Made by a program: the position numbers and the translations under genes. From positions 682,001 through 746,000 of the forward strand of contig JAJGOT010000317.1 in NCBI GenBank assembly GCA_022457155.1: 64,000 nt of DNA, in the 5' to 3' direction. Below are positions 37,565 through 48,806 of the stretch, one piece after another. How positions within the stretch are numbered: the stretch's first letter is position 1; each line of letters begins with the position of its first letter. The DNA comes from Cladopsammia gracilis (taxonomy: Eukaryota > Cnidaria > Anthozoa > Scleractinia > Dendrophylliidae). The notes under the pieces were generated by a model. The model saw nothing but the letters and a program-made list of their open reading frames with translations. It was not told the origin of the DNA and ran no database searches.

Positions 37565-38952
37565 CTACAAATGAGTTAAGAAGGAGTTGGCTGCAAGAGC
37601 CTGGGAAAGAGAAGCAGCACCAAAAGGACAAATCCCGTTCTCACTCAAATCCAAATTGGTTAAGGAGGAGTTGGCTGCAAGAGCCTGGAAAAGAGAAGCG
37701 GCACCAGAAGGACCAATCCCGTTCAAACTCAAATCCAAATTAGTTAAGGAGGAGTTGGCTGCAAGAGCCAGGGAAAGAGAAGCGGCACCAAAAGGACCGA
37801 TCCCGTTCAAACTCAAATCCAAATTCGTTAAGAAGGAGTTGGCTGCAAGAGCCTGGGAAAGAGAAGCGGTACCAAAAGGACCAATCCCGTTCAAACTCAA
37901 ATCCAAATTCGTTAAGGAGGAGTTGGCTGCAAGAGCCTGGGAAAGAGAAGCGGCACCAAAAGGACCAATCCCGTTCAAACTCAAATCCAAATTCGTTAAG
38001 GAGGAGTTGGCTGCAAGAGCCTGGGAAAGAGAAGCGGTACCAGAAGGACCAATCCCGTTCAAACTCAAATCCAAATTGGTTAAGGAGGAGTTGGCTGCAA
38101 GAGCCTGGAAAAGAGAAGCGGCACCAGAAGGATCAATCCCGTTCAAACTCAAATCCAAATTAGTTAAGGAGGAGTTGGCTGCAAGAGCCTGGAAAAGAGA
38201 AGCGGCACCAGAAGGACCAATCCCGTTCAAACTCAAATCCAAATTAGTTAAGGAGGAGTTGGCTGCAAGAGCCTGGGAAAGAGAAGCGGCACCAAAAGGA
38301 CCAATCCCGTTCAAACTCAAATCCAAATTAGTTAAGGAGGAGTTGGCTGCAAGAGCCTGGGAAAGAGAAGCGGCAACAGAAGGACCAATCCCGTTCAAAC
38401 TCAAATCCAAATTAGTTAAGGAGGAGTTGGCTGCAAGAGCCTGGAAAAGAGAAGCGGCAACAGAAGGACCAATCCCGTTCAAACTCAAATCCAAATTAGT
38501 TAAGGAGCAGTTGGCTGCGAGAGCCTGGGAAAGAGAAGCGGCACCAGAAGGACCAATCCCGTTCAAACTCAAATCCAAATTAGTTAAGGAGGAGTTGGCT
38601 GCAAGAGCCTGGGAAAGAGAAGCGGCACCAGAAGGACCAATCCCGTTCAAACTCAAATCCAAATTAGTTAAGGAGCAGTTGGCTGCGAGAGCCTGGGAAA
38701 GAGAAACGGCACCAGAAGGACCAATCTCGTTGTTTCTCAAATCCAAGTTAGTTAAGGAGGAGTTGGCTGCAAGAGCTTCAAACAAATGCACAATGTACAA
38801 CATTTTAAAATCAAAAGGAAGCGTTAAAGTCTTAATATCAAGATGCACGCCTAAGCTGAAATCTTCACACCAAGGAACAGGTGGAACGCGTCCTTCACCG
38901 GTCCTGTACAGCTGACGAATCGTTTCTATGACATGGGTTGCATGTGACGCAT
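37565..38952 (-). CDS. LRR exon of the glycosyltransferase-LRR gene
   Basis: 1388 nt after acceptor TTACCTTTTTTAG, entered in phase 1, ending at TAG 37565. Starts (D)ASHATHVIETIRQLYRTGE. From about 38800 downwards 14 full and one partial unit of LSQALAANSSLTNLDLSLNG plus IGPSGAAS follow, 84 bp each, nearly identical. The opposite strand is also open for 442 codons (37587-38915) purely because of this repeat. Codons above 38952 read open to 39106 but are likely intron. Confidence 0.85.
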
Positions 38953-41900
38953 CTAAAAAAGGTAAAAGAAAACAAGATGTATTTGGATTTAAATACCGTA
39001 GAATGTCAAAACATGAAGGAAGCTTTAGTATTAAAAAAGTAAAAGTCCCAAGATTGTTAAAACCTATCGACGATATTAACATTAAGTAGGGAAAGCCTAC
39101 AATCAATCATGCTTACCGCCACTATCAATACTACAATTTACTATTCCTTGTATTGATGACCTCTCCTAAACAAGTAGTTAAGCGTGGTTCAACAGGTTTC
39201 CACATTCGGGTATTGGTGACGCACTTATAAAGCTTGAATTCTATTTACTCGTTTAAAAGCAGTTTACATTTCAACCGAGAACAAAGGAGGGCATCACATT
39301 AACAAAAACCAAAAGAGCATCAGCTATCAGACCAAGAGTACGTTTCTTATTCTTGTTGTGCAATAACGTGGTTCTTGTAACGTCTCAGAATAAAGGTTAG
39401 TTTTAAAAGACCGGATCGAAAAGGGGCGTGTAGCATACAAGGCCTATGCCTGGTCTAACACTACTGCTCAGCGTAATGACACGATCTTCTGACATGGGAC
39501 AAAGGACGGGGTTTGATCAGGACCTTCGTTTTACTGCAATGCAGCAGTAGTAAAAGGGACCTTTGTAAAGCGTACACTTGTATTAATTACGTATAAAGCG
39601 TGTGTGGTCAATGACGAAAAAAGATAACTGATTTGTAGACCTACTCAAGTGTGTTAAGGCTTGACTCAACTAATAATGTGGTGGACTTTTATTTCAAGTA
39701 AAAGCATTTCTCTAATCTTTATGAAACTTGGCAAGCATTTTGTTATTGTCGTTTGTATCCATTTGATCAACTTTTACTTGTCAAATTGAAGTCACGTGAC
39801 TTGCATTCGCCTTATAACGGTTTAAATATATCAACGAAAATGGGGAATAGATAGTCACATTTTATTCATCTTTCTTGCTTTTTCTATTACTCCTAGTAAG
39901 GGCTTAATAATGTCGCCTTTTAATCGTGTCCATATGTCAACGGAAACCGCCAATTAAGGAAAACAGGTCGCGTGACATAACAGATGTCAAAATATCTGAC
40001 AAGAAATATGATGGATACCGCCTTAAAAGGCGGAGTTACGTTGGAAAGGACCTTTTGGACATTTTGAAGCCGAAAGTTTTCGATTGCAAACGTACCCCAT
40101 TTCAAGAAAGCATGTTTAATGACGTCATCAATCAGGAAATATCACGTGACGGTTGATAAGACTTTCGTAAGATCACTGAACAAGTCAAATATTTATTCCT
40201 TTAAACTCCCTGGCCGAGAAAAGTTTTTGTATTATTGTCGTTCTTTGTTCCTTTTGTTTTACGTCATCAGTCCGAGCTGAAAGAAAATAAAACCTTACTG
40301 TTACGATCACAGATTTCTGGCCATTAAACAAAAAATGAAATTAGAGGTAAAATTTTGGGCTCATCGATTTTGCAACCAAATATGGCATTACTGCACTTTA
40401 AACGGTACGCGAACCATCGAAAGGACCTTCTACCAACGTTTTTGGTTTCAGAGAAGAAGACAAAGTAGAACAGTGAAAACCCTTGTACGCAAATCGAGAC
40501 GCCACCAAAGTTTCGACCGGCAGTGCACCTTCCTCGAGCTTCGTAAGGTTCTGCGAGACCCGTATTTCTAGTAATAATAATACTTTATATAGCGCCATTT
40601 CCACCACTGTCCAATAGCGCTTTACAGATTGTAATTATTTAAATTATATTTAGTTACCTATACTGTGCTTAAATTTAACAATGATGTATAAAACCTAACA
40701 GATAAAGAACTTGACTTGGAATTCAGCACTAATAATCAAACCAACACTAATTTACTAAAAATGCTTTCCTTTGTCTTATGTTTTCGCTTAAATTTATTTA
40801 AATCGCCGCAGGACCTAAGTTCAATAGGCAGAGCATTCCAGTCTGAATAACGTACGCACAAAAGTGGACTGTAAGAGAGGGACGCGACGAGCTCTTAGAA
40901 CATCTGCGTTGTGGGCTAACAAACTTAGATCCCTTTTACATTGCAATGACACTTAAACAGTTTTGACTACATTGATTCGTTAGTAGGTACCTGCATGGTT
41001 CTCAGTGTTGTCTTCCGTCCACTGTGAGACCTGAATGGCAGATGGAAACATTCCGCTTTTTCTTTGTGCTGAACTTTCAGCATCTCGCAAAACATCTGCT
41101 AAAGCAAAAAATGAACGAAACTTCAGAAACTAAGGTAGTAATAAAATCGTCAGAAGAACATTACTGAATTGCAAAGACACATTTATATCATATCTTGTAC
41201 ATCCAGTTCTTCTGTTATCTGCATAACATAGTTTATGTCGCAATGAAACCTGCACACTCACTAAATCTGATCGCACCAGGTAAAACATGCACATGACCTA
41301 AAAAAAAAACAGCCGAGATCTTCTGCATTGACTATTTGATGAAGTTCCCCAAATCAAAGTCGTCTTTCTCCTCCCAACAGTCCATGAGAGATAACAACGT
41401 CGAGCAGCTCGGACATTCTAAACTTAGTGACTAATTCATTTTTTCTGTTAGTAAATTCTTTTTATTTCGTGTACACTGTTACTTTAAATGTGCCAGTATA
41501 CATTTCTGTAAGTGTGCTTTATAACCTTATTTACAGATTTCATCATATCTTATGATCAAAATTATATATGACACAATCAAAAATTCATACCATGAACAAG
41601 GCTGATTATTCTGTCAAGAAGATCTTTTATTTGCTTGGTCCAGTTGTATTTCTTCGCATAGGAATCTCGCACAGCTTCTGCTTCCTCTAGTCGCTTCTTC
41701 CTGTCCTTGTTCCAGATTTTCTTGATAACTGCAGCCCAATCGTTGGGGTCCTCTGAATCAATCACAAACGATGAGCCAAATGGTACGTTTTTCAGGGCTT
41801 CTCCAAAACCCGAGTTCTGACTGACAAACAAAGGGAGACCAGCTGACAGGGCCTCAAGTCCTGTCAACCCGAAGCCCTCCGTCCTTGAAGGCATGAGTAC

Positions 41901-42788
41901 GAGATCCACCTCTTGAAACAAGCGTTTCAAACTTTCCCGGTTTTGCACGAAGCCTCTGACCCTTAACCGGCTAGCAGGAACACCACAATCGGTTAACCGT
42001 TTCGCTATTTCTTCGTGTTTTCCATCTGGGGCTCCAACAAACATAAGACGAGTATCGGGTAATTCAGCAACAGCTTTTCCTGCGATGTCAAATCCCTTAA
42101 GTTCAAAATCTTCAGCATCTCCGCGGCCAAACACTAAGACACTGCATTGTTTTCTGTCTTTGAAAACCTGTTTAACATCTAGAAATTCATCAAAAATCCC
42201 GGGGGTGAAGTCAAGAATGTTTTGATCTTTCTGACAGCCGCGAAGATATGACCGAAAGGCCTCGCTCAACTTGGGTCCAACTCCTACAACCAGATCCGCC
42301 ATTTCACACAGTTCTACCTCAGTTTTGTGCTTTTCTTCGCCCTTTGAAATAGGATTGGTGTAGTTTTTAAACATTCCTAGTTCCTCTGGGTCGGTGTGAA
42401 CCACTTGAACCCAGGTGCATTTTTTAGAGTCTCTAATGACTTGTGCCTGGTGACCGAGTTTCACTCCATGACCAACGATTACGTCGATTTGCAAATGTTC
42501 TGGTGGAAAGCTAAGCCATTCCAATTCTTCGTAACCAGGCCGCCGTGTTGCCTCAACAATCTTTACGTTGTGATTAAGGGCAACCGTCTTATCTTTATCA
42601 CTGCATTGTGGTAAAAAGAACGTAATTTCCACTTCGGGAAATTTGGCCAACTGAATGGCCAACTCTCGGTTTATGGTAGAAAGTCCTCCTTTGCTTGATC
42701 CCCATTCAGAAGCCAAAATGGTGACTTTGACTTTGCTGGATCCATCAGCTCGATCGTGTGTGTGAGATTCACGTATAGCAGATGCCAT
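37565..42788 (-). CDS. Glycosyltransferase-LRR protein, NLR-like without NACHT (3 exons)
   Basis: Exons 42788-41591, 41098-40991 and 38952-37565 join in phase to 2694 nt (897 residues plus stop). Residues 1-399 are a GT-B, GT4-type glycosyltransferase (GGLSTINREL near 34-43; donor-site E-x7-E EGFGLTGLE at about 304-312). A 36-residue linker follows, then IETIRQLYRTGEGRVPPVPW, a segment I recall preceding NACHT in coral NLRs, then about 26 unassigned residues and about 15 LRRs of 28 residues (ribonuclease-inhibitor/NLRC3 type). Coral NLRs with an N-terminal glycosyltransferase are reported from Acropora; they are thought to be cytosolic immune sensors. No Walker A or B is present here. Two neighbouring genes, or one with a recently deleted NACHT, are alternatives. 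Role inferred only. Confidence 0.72.
38953..40990 (-). other. Intron 2 of the glycosyltransferase-LRR gene, searched for NACHT
   Basis: 2.0 kb. I looked on both strands for a Walker A (G-x4-GK-S/T) or other NACHT motifs and found none. Contains a dispersed repeat at 40570-40880. The frame 40398-40607 (minus) is modestly protein-like but unrecognised. Confidence 0.5.
40570..40880. repeat. Dispersed repeat with TATATAGCGCCATTTCC motif
   Basis: AATAATACTTTATATAGCGC, then CAATAGCGCTTTACA, and GGCAGAGCATTCCAGTCTG are phrases I associate with retroposon tails common in marine animals. Family not established. Confidence 0.4.
40991..41098 (-). CDS. Linker exon of the glycosyltransferase-LRR gene
   Basis: 108 nt, acceptor TGCTTTAG (or three bases later after CAG), donor GTACCT, phase 1 to 1. 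Encodes ADVLRDAESSAQRKSGMFPS and AIQVSQWTEDNTENHA. Too short to find by frame length, but its splice sites and phase fit both neighbours. Confidence 0.6.
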
Positions 42789-42815
42789 AGCCAAGCACGG
42801 TCAGCGTTGCCAGAC
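41591..42815 (-). CDS. Glycosyltransferase (GT4, GT-B fold) exon
   Basis: Acceptor TTTGTTTAG at 42816; 27 nt of 5' UTR with an in-frame TGA precede ATG at 42788 (GCTATGG context). 399 codons plus one base to donor ATG|GTATGA. If unspliced it would end three residues later at TGA 41577. Features: Rossmann start VKVTILASEWGSSKGG, GHGVKLGHQAQVI, VVHTDPEEL, donor-domain VLVFGRGDAEDFELKGF, LMFVGAPDGKHEEI, and EGFGLTGLEALSAG. All expected GT4 elements are intact, suggesting selection for function. The sugar donor is unknown. Confidence 0.88.
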
Positions 42816-43698
42816 CTAAACAAATAATAGAAAATAAACATGGGCAGTGTTTATAAAAACTTTGTAAGTAAGAAGTCGTTCAAATGAGTACCCTGGCTAA
42901 AGGCCTGTTGTGTAAAAATTAACATTGAAAAAAAAAATAGCCTCTGGCACTTATGGTGTCTAGGGTGTCTTTAAAACAAGGAATTGACCCGGAACACCCT
43001 CGAAACCTAACCGAAACACCCTTAGAACCTAACCAGAACACCCTGGAATCGACAAAAAATAAAAATAAACCAAAGGTTCTTAAAAGCCTTATTTTCTTGT
43101 TAAAGAGACTCCATTCAACTGTTTATACTAATGAAAAACATATATACATTAGCACTCTGTTGTCAGTTGACACCGAATATAGACTTTTAATATAATAGTA
43201 GGCTCCTGCATTTACAAAAAAAAAGCGCGGTAGGGCTATAAGGGTTGACAAAAAAAGGTTTTCAGGGCTCACGAGACTGATTGTTTTTTTATTTCTTAAA
43301 ATGTTGCAAGTACTGCGGCACAGGAAAATAGTAATTTAAGTAACAAACACCCATTGCGTTGCTCCTCGAAGACTGAACAAACTTCGCCTTTTATTCTTAC
43401 CGGCGTTCCTTCCGTATTGCAAACACGAATGAGGGGGCTGGGAATGAGCTTCAGGAGGAGGCTCTCAAAGTGTACATATCAATGCACCACTATCTTAAAA
43501 CTTAACTTTGGATTCGATTTTCTGGCTTTTAAAAACCAACCATAATGTCAAGAAAGATAACAAGCTTTTTTCAAAGTGTACCAGGTAAGTCCTTCAGTTT
43601 TGATAATTTAACCTGTACGTTAGAGCCAAAGTCAAGAGCCAAGTCGAGCCAAATTCAGTAGATAGTTTCATTCAAGACTTCCTCGACACTTCTCTTTG

Positions 43699-43859
43699 AA
43701 TAGCCCAATTTCGATACATTAAAATTCAACTTGAAACAAAAGACATCACTGCAAGGCTTAGGGGAATGATAGTAGGGATTTTTCTGGTTTATTCCCCTAA
43801 GCCTCGTAGTGACGTCTTTTGTTTGAAGCTGAATTTTAATATATCGAAATTGGGCTATT
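43699..43859. mobile_element. MITE, AATAGCCCAATTTCGATA ends
   Basis: AATAGCCCAATTTCGATACA is mirrored by TATCGAAATTGGGCTATT; arms of about 65 bp extend to AAGGCTTAGGGGAAT/ATTCCCCTAAGCCT near the loop. Confidence 0.85.
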
Positions 43860-44059
43860 GATTATAAGCTAAGCTTAAAAACACAAAATAAAAATAAAAT
43901 CGATGCCACGCGTTTTTTTTTGTCTGAACACGCACGGTTTCTTTTTTATGGACAACAAGCCAAAAATGACCATCAATTTATCAAACATTTTTGGCAGAAA
44001 TTGTCGTCTCAGAAAGCTGGAAAAAGAGTTTTCGAGCATGAAGATTTCAAAATGTTCTA

Positions 44060-44130
44060 GCGAGAGGGGGGGGGGGGGGGGTGGGGATGCCCCCAGACCC
44101 CCCTAAAGGCTCGCGCCTTTGCCGCTCGCA
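44060..44130. repeat. Poly-G run with CCCCCAGACCCCCC tail
   Basis: A run of 16-17 G, then ATGCCCCCAGACCCCCCTAA and GGCTCGCGCCTTTGCCGC. Part of a recurring G/C-run repeat type in the window. Confidence 0.6.
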
Positions 44131-45011
44131 AAATAATTCTCAATGCCATTCACTTTAAAGTGTGCTCCTAGAAGAGAGTTGGAGTTGCGTGATATGCAGG
44201 TCCAATGAAATTAGAGGTTGTTGAGAGCTGCGTGGTATCCTGGGGGCTTCGCGGTCCCTGGTTCAAGATGATGGTTCTTGATTGCTTAACTGTTCGACTT
44301 TTTACATGTTTTTAGAGAACTGTTACACTTATTTACTGTCCAATGGAATAAAATTTACTTGCCAGCTTGACTTCAAAACGAGTAAATCGAAACAACATTT
44401 CAACTAGCTATAATAACATCTGTAACATGCATTGTTCAATTGTTGATCCAAAGGTATCAGTAATGCGACTGAAAAATTAAATCAAGACTTACAACAGCTC
44501 TATTGTATCATGTAGAAGCCGCTGGGTACCGTGTTATAAAATTTCAGTGTAGTATTGAGCTCGCCTATCCTAAAGAGGAGTAAAGCTCAGTAAAGATAGC
44601 TTCGACAAAACACAGACAGAACTTACATTAATCAAAGTGTCCTCTGGGCTATCTCCTTTAAGTTTTTCCCATCATGCAATGCTGTCATATTATGTCCGAA
44701 TGTTGTTTTTGATGTTGCAATTGGACATTTAGGTTATAGTGCGTGGTTTCTTGAGTTCAATTTCTTTTTTGGCAATTTTGTTTGTATGTAATTGGTAATG
44801 GTTATGCAGTCCTCTTGTCTTGTGTCTGGAACAAATTTCAGTACTTTCAACTCGTCTGGATTTTCACCTGGTTTATTATCAAGAGCTACACACAACATTG
44901 TGTTACTGTTGCCTTCCCTAAACCCGCGCCACTACTTAAAAAGTGTCAATTGCTTCTCGTCGTTTTTAACAGAGAGTAACATATGGTAAAAAAAATCCAT
45001 TTGTTCTCTGT

Positions 45012-45331
45012 TCAAAGAATGAACAAGTTCTTTTTTTCCATACGATTAATTACCAGCTTTTCATTATCATTTGCTGTAGCATTACTTAAAAGATTGTTCC
45101 CTTGGTGTTTGTTATCTAAACATGGGTTAAAACAACCAAACAGTTCACTGTATTGTGTTTCTTCACTTATATCCTGCTCATCGTTATGTTGAGCAGACGG
45201 AGCTACAGTATCTAACTGATCACGTTCCTTATTTTCAGGATCTCCCAGCTTTTTCTTAAGAGTTCTCCTTTCTTTCCTTTCGAATATAACATGTTTAACT
45301 TGCTGAAATCTTATTTTTACATGGGATAAGC
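45012..45331 (-). pseudogene. Unrecognised coding-like stretch
   Basis: The minus strand is open for about 105 codons without a starting ATG: VKIRFQQVKHVIFERKERRT, then KLGDPENKERDQLDTVAPSA, to a stop at 45012. Composition is strongly hydrophilic and protein-like. Just upstream LQRALDAYPM lies in another frame, so it is frameshifted. I do not recognise the protein; a dead transposon ORF is likeliest. Confidence 0.3.
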
Positions 45332-45782
45332 ATCAAGAGCTCTCTGCAATTAATCTTCAGCATCCTTTTTATTAAACATAACTAAATGAATGATTTAGCT
45401 TTCATTCTGCGAAAAAGTTTCATTCCTCCTTTCAAGTAAAATTCTTTACAACTTTGTTCTCTGTTTTCATTATTGGGATCATCATCAATCTTATCGTCAA
45501 AATCTGTTTCAGGTGGAAATCTAGTTCTTGTAAACTTACTCAGTGTTCATCCCCTCATCTTAACTTTTGTTTTAATGTCACTGTTAACAAAATACCAGAT
45601 ATATTAAAACCATCGATAGGAACAATCTAAGGAATATCCGTACCACAATTATCTCTTTAAGCAGAGACTAAATTGGGCATGAATCTTCTGACCAAAATGA
45701 ACCAAAATGAGGCCTAAAAAAGTAAAAACAAAAATGAACTAAAACCCCGAACCTCACTGAAATCTGACTGTTTGACACTGGT

Positions 45783-46430
45783 TTGTTTGACCTGGAAAAT
45801 CAACCTGATGATAGTATTGCAAAACTCTGCTTAATCATTTCTAATGATATAACTCAAGAAAGAAAAACAGGTTTGTTTAGTAAGATTGATTCTTTCTGTA
45901 CAAACTTCAATATTGAGAAGACTGCGATAAACTTAAGCATCCCATCTTTTTTCTTGTCAAAGGCAAAACAGAACATTTTTACACGTCTAAAAAATCACCA
46001 ACTCAATCTAATTAATGTAAATAAAAAAAACAAATTATTCGATCTTTAAAAGTGAAACGAAATACTCCGATTTAATTAACCATATCCTGAACAAAGAAAA
46101 ATTACTTATAAATTCAGGATAGGAAATCATACCTTAAGAATTGAAAATGGTCGAATTACAATCCCTAAAACTCCTGAACACCTTTAGTTAGAATTTGCAC
46201 CCACTGTACACTTAATTCAGTTGAAGTTTATTTCACTGCATGCACTGTATGTTATATGATGAGCTACGAAATACCTTTTTTGACAAAATTATTAAACAAA
46301 ATAGATTTGGATTATTTCTGATCGCTTTTACAAGCACTTATTGAAAAGTTATATATTTGTTTGTCAACCTACAAGGAAACTGAAAGCACTAGTTCGTTAA
46401 AACCTATTGTTGTTTAATTTAGTCAGTCTC
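45783..46430 (+). pseudogene. Decayed LINE-type ORF 3' end
   Basis: The plus strand gives NIFTRLKNHQLNLINVN (to 46049), then after frameshifts KFRIGNHTLRIENGRITIPK (about 46100-46175) and MLYDELRNTFFDKIIK (46250-46300). The series fits the C-terminal tail of non-LTR retrotransposon ORFs (R-x-x-x-H-x-L-x-I-E-x-G-R then a degenerate Cys/His segment and Y-x-x-x-R-x-x-F). Stops and shifts throughout. Confidence 0.45.
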
Positions 46431-47200
46431 TTATATAACTTGCAAATGGGGTAAATTAACCGAGGACATTTTTAACTAAAGGGACACTGTCCCGACAGAA
46501 ATATCGTGTTTTCATGATTATGACCAGGAGCTTGCTTTAGCTTGCTTTATCATCCGAAAATAGGAAGAAAAAATAGCCAAAAGTGATGAACGCAGAAAAA
46601 TATGAATTAAAAAGACAAAATAACGACAAAATTCCACCAGAATCGAATCGAAACTTTGAATATTTCTTTTCTCCAAACTACTGCTTCTGTTTTTCTCCTT
46701 GAATCTTTTAATCCAATTTAGTTGTATATTTGGTGACATTTGGCGATATAACATGGAAATTAACAAACACGTTATTTCAACAAAACTTCATTGTAAACGT
46801 ACAGCATACGATCGCATACAATCATTCTCAGTGAGCAATGTTAGCTTACCTCAAAGTCTCTTTTCCCTTTCTTAAAACGTAGTGCTATAACAAAAAATAA
46901 TACCAAATGTCCTGAAGCAACCAGTTTGACAAACCAGACTGGACAAACATTAAACGCATCGTAAAGGATTACAGCGCCTTTAGCCAAGCGCGCTTGATCT
47001 AGCGTGCCAAATATCTGACCACAGTCTACATTAGGTGAGATAAGATTACATTACGTTACACTTTTTGACGCTCGATACAATGAAATATATGCTGCAACAT
47101 GTTCCTAAAAAACATAGAATTCATAATCGTACGCCTTAAAAATCATCGCTGTGAAAAAGAGATATTAAACAGTAGGAATGTTACCTAACTGAAAAAAAAT
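46431..47200. other. Intergenic, nothing recognised
   Basis: AT-rich sequence with no coding or structural signal I can support. Confidence 0.4.
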
Positions 47201-47610
47201 TTTGTCAGGCCACAAACGTGCGCTCGCTAAACAGCTTTAAAAACATATCCTTCGACTCGTGTGTTCTGATCTATGAATGATAGCATCTAACAAAAATGCG
47301 AGAAATTTTGCTAAAAAATAAAATGCAATAAAAATGCAACAAGAATGTCCCCACAGATTCACTAAAAAGTCTATTAATAGTGTCTAACAAAAATCTTAGT
47401 TAACTTAATCATCAACGTATGAATATATCGCTTTGTCAGGCCACAAACATGCGCTCGCTAAACCGCTTTCAAAAATATGCCACTCGACTCTTGTGTTCTT
47501 ATCGATAACATCTTGCTAACAAATATGCACTAGGAATGTCCCCACAAAATCACTAAAAAGTCTATTAATAGTATCTAACGCATTTTTTGCTAACAAAAAT
47601 GCATAAAGAA
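47201..47610. repeat. Diverged tandem duplication, about 231-bp unit
   Basis: TTTGTCAGGCCACAAACGTG at 47201 and TTTGTCAGGCCACAAACATG at 47432 start parallel stretches sharing AATGTCCCCACA and ACTAAAAAGTCTATTAATAG. Confidence 0.8.
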
Positions 47611-48075
47611 TGCATGTTAGCCCATAAAAAGGAAAGTAAAGCTAAATGTTGATTCATAAATCACAGCCTGATCTTGGCCGGATCTTGATCGATCTTAATT
47701 CAATCACAGTTGCGAAACGCATTGAAAAATGCGAGTACGGTTATGCAAGCTTTCATATGCATCAGTGGGTTTCTGCGATGAAATCGAAGAGTTGCGACGA
47801 TCGCCATCGATTCAGTGTCGATTGATAAAACGACGATCTGAGGGACTAAATTGACGGTTCTCAAATAATATTATCCGTTATGAACCGTGGGAAGCACTGT
47901 TCATAATTCTAACATACAAACGACAACTTGGTTAAAAAGAGGGTCGACGATTTGTACAAAACAACGCATACATCAAATGCATACTCCGGGATGCATGCAC
48001 AATGTGAAACCTGATTGCCTGACATGCAACAAATATATACATGCTAAAACGCAAACTTCGCACATGAGTTAGTTA

Positions 48076-48806
48076 GGCCCGGTTCAAACGTCGAACTTTA
48101 CATGTGCCGAACCTAATACCTATTTAGGTCGACCCAAACTATTAAGTTCGACTGTTGATTCAGACGGTCGAACTTTACATGTGCCGAACCTAATTCGTGG
48201 CGAAAAGAAATATCATCCTTACTGCTTAAAATAGGGAAATAAACCGAAAAAAGTAAAATTCACCAAGCCTGGAAATTCTTGTTTTGATTTTAGTGTGCTT
48301 TGTGTTCTGTTATGGCAAGGAGACAGTGCGGAGATCGTGATCGTGATATTTGGACAAAATAAAGTAACGCCATAAATTTTAAAATACATTACGATTCATT
48401 TATGGATATAAAGAAAAGCAACTTTTTAGAAGACAGATTGAAGCTGTCCAGTTTCAGTCTAAAAATCTACAATGTGAATGCTGGTAACCGTCGTTAGACC
48501 TCGTTACGCTTCTGTGAGTTCTGTCTGCAAAGGCGCGAAAACCCACTAAATAGCCAATCAGATGCGCGGTTATATTGAAAAATACGTTAACATAAATTAT
48601 GCATTGGGTTCGGCACATGTGAAGTTCGACGTATGAATCGAAGTCGATCTTTTGCCGTTCTATTCGACAAGCTCAGTCGAATAGAACGGCAGAGTCGACT
48701 CAAATACAAAAGTGCCGTTCCTAATTGATTCATACGTCGAACTTTACATGTGCCGAACCTAATTATTAGGTTCGGCACATGTAATGTTCGACGTTTGAAC
48801 CGGGCC
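48076..48806. mobile_element. PIF/Harbinger-type non-autonomous element
   Basis: GGCCCGGTTCAAACGTCGAA at the left and TTCGACGTTTGAACCGGGCC at the right, with TTA on both outer edges (48073-48075 and 48807-48809), the 3-bp target of PIF/Harbinger transposons. AATCAATTAGG..., ATGTGCCGAACCTAAT and its mirror recur inside, as does a TCGACTCTGCCGTTCTATTC palindrome. No transposase frame. Its right half is part of the following array. Confidence 0.8.

Larger units (their letters stand above)
42816..45011. other. Upstream intergenic or 5' region of the glycosyltransferase gene
   Basis: Contains a foldback element (43699-43859), a poly-G repeat (44067) and a tiny exon-like ATG segment on the plus strand (43542-43580: MSRKITSFFQSVP before GTAAGT) for which no continuation was found. 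No 5' UTR exon could be placed. Confidence 0.35.

Noticed and set aside
37587..38915. 442-codon plus-strand frame over the LRR exon
   Set aside because: It is the antisense of a codon-periodic 84-bp repeat; the LRR frame on the minus strand has a clear domain, splice acceptor and in-phase partner exons.
38953..39106. N-terminal extension of the LRR frame to 39106
   Set aside because: A strong acceptor (polypyrimidine then TTTTAG) at 38953 and in-phase upstream exons make this intron sequence.
39920..40607. Possible NACHT or other exon in the glycosyltransferase-LRR intron
   Set aside because: Frames 39926-40156 (plus) and 40398-40607 (minus) have no Walker motifs and no convincing splice phase.
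43542..43580. MSRKITSFFQSVP followed by GTAAGT as a first exon
   Set aside because: No continuation exon was found on the plus strand in the following kilobases, and the segment is too short to identify.
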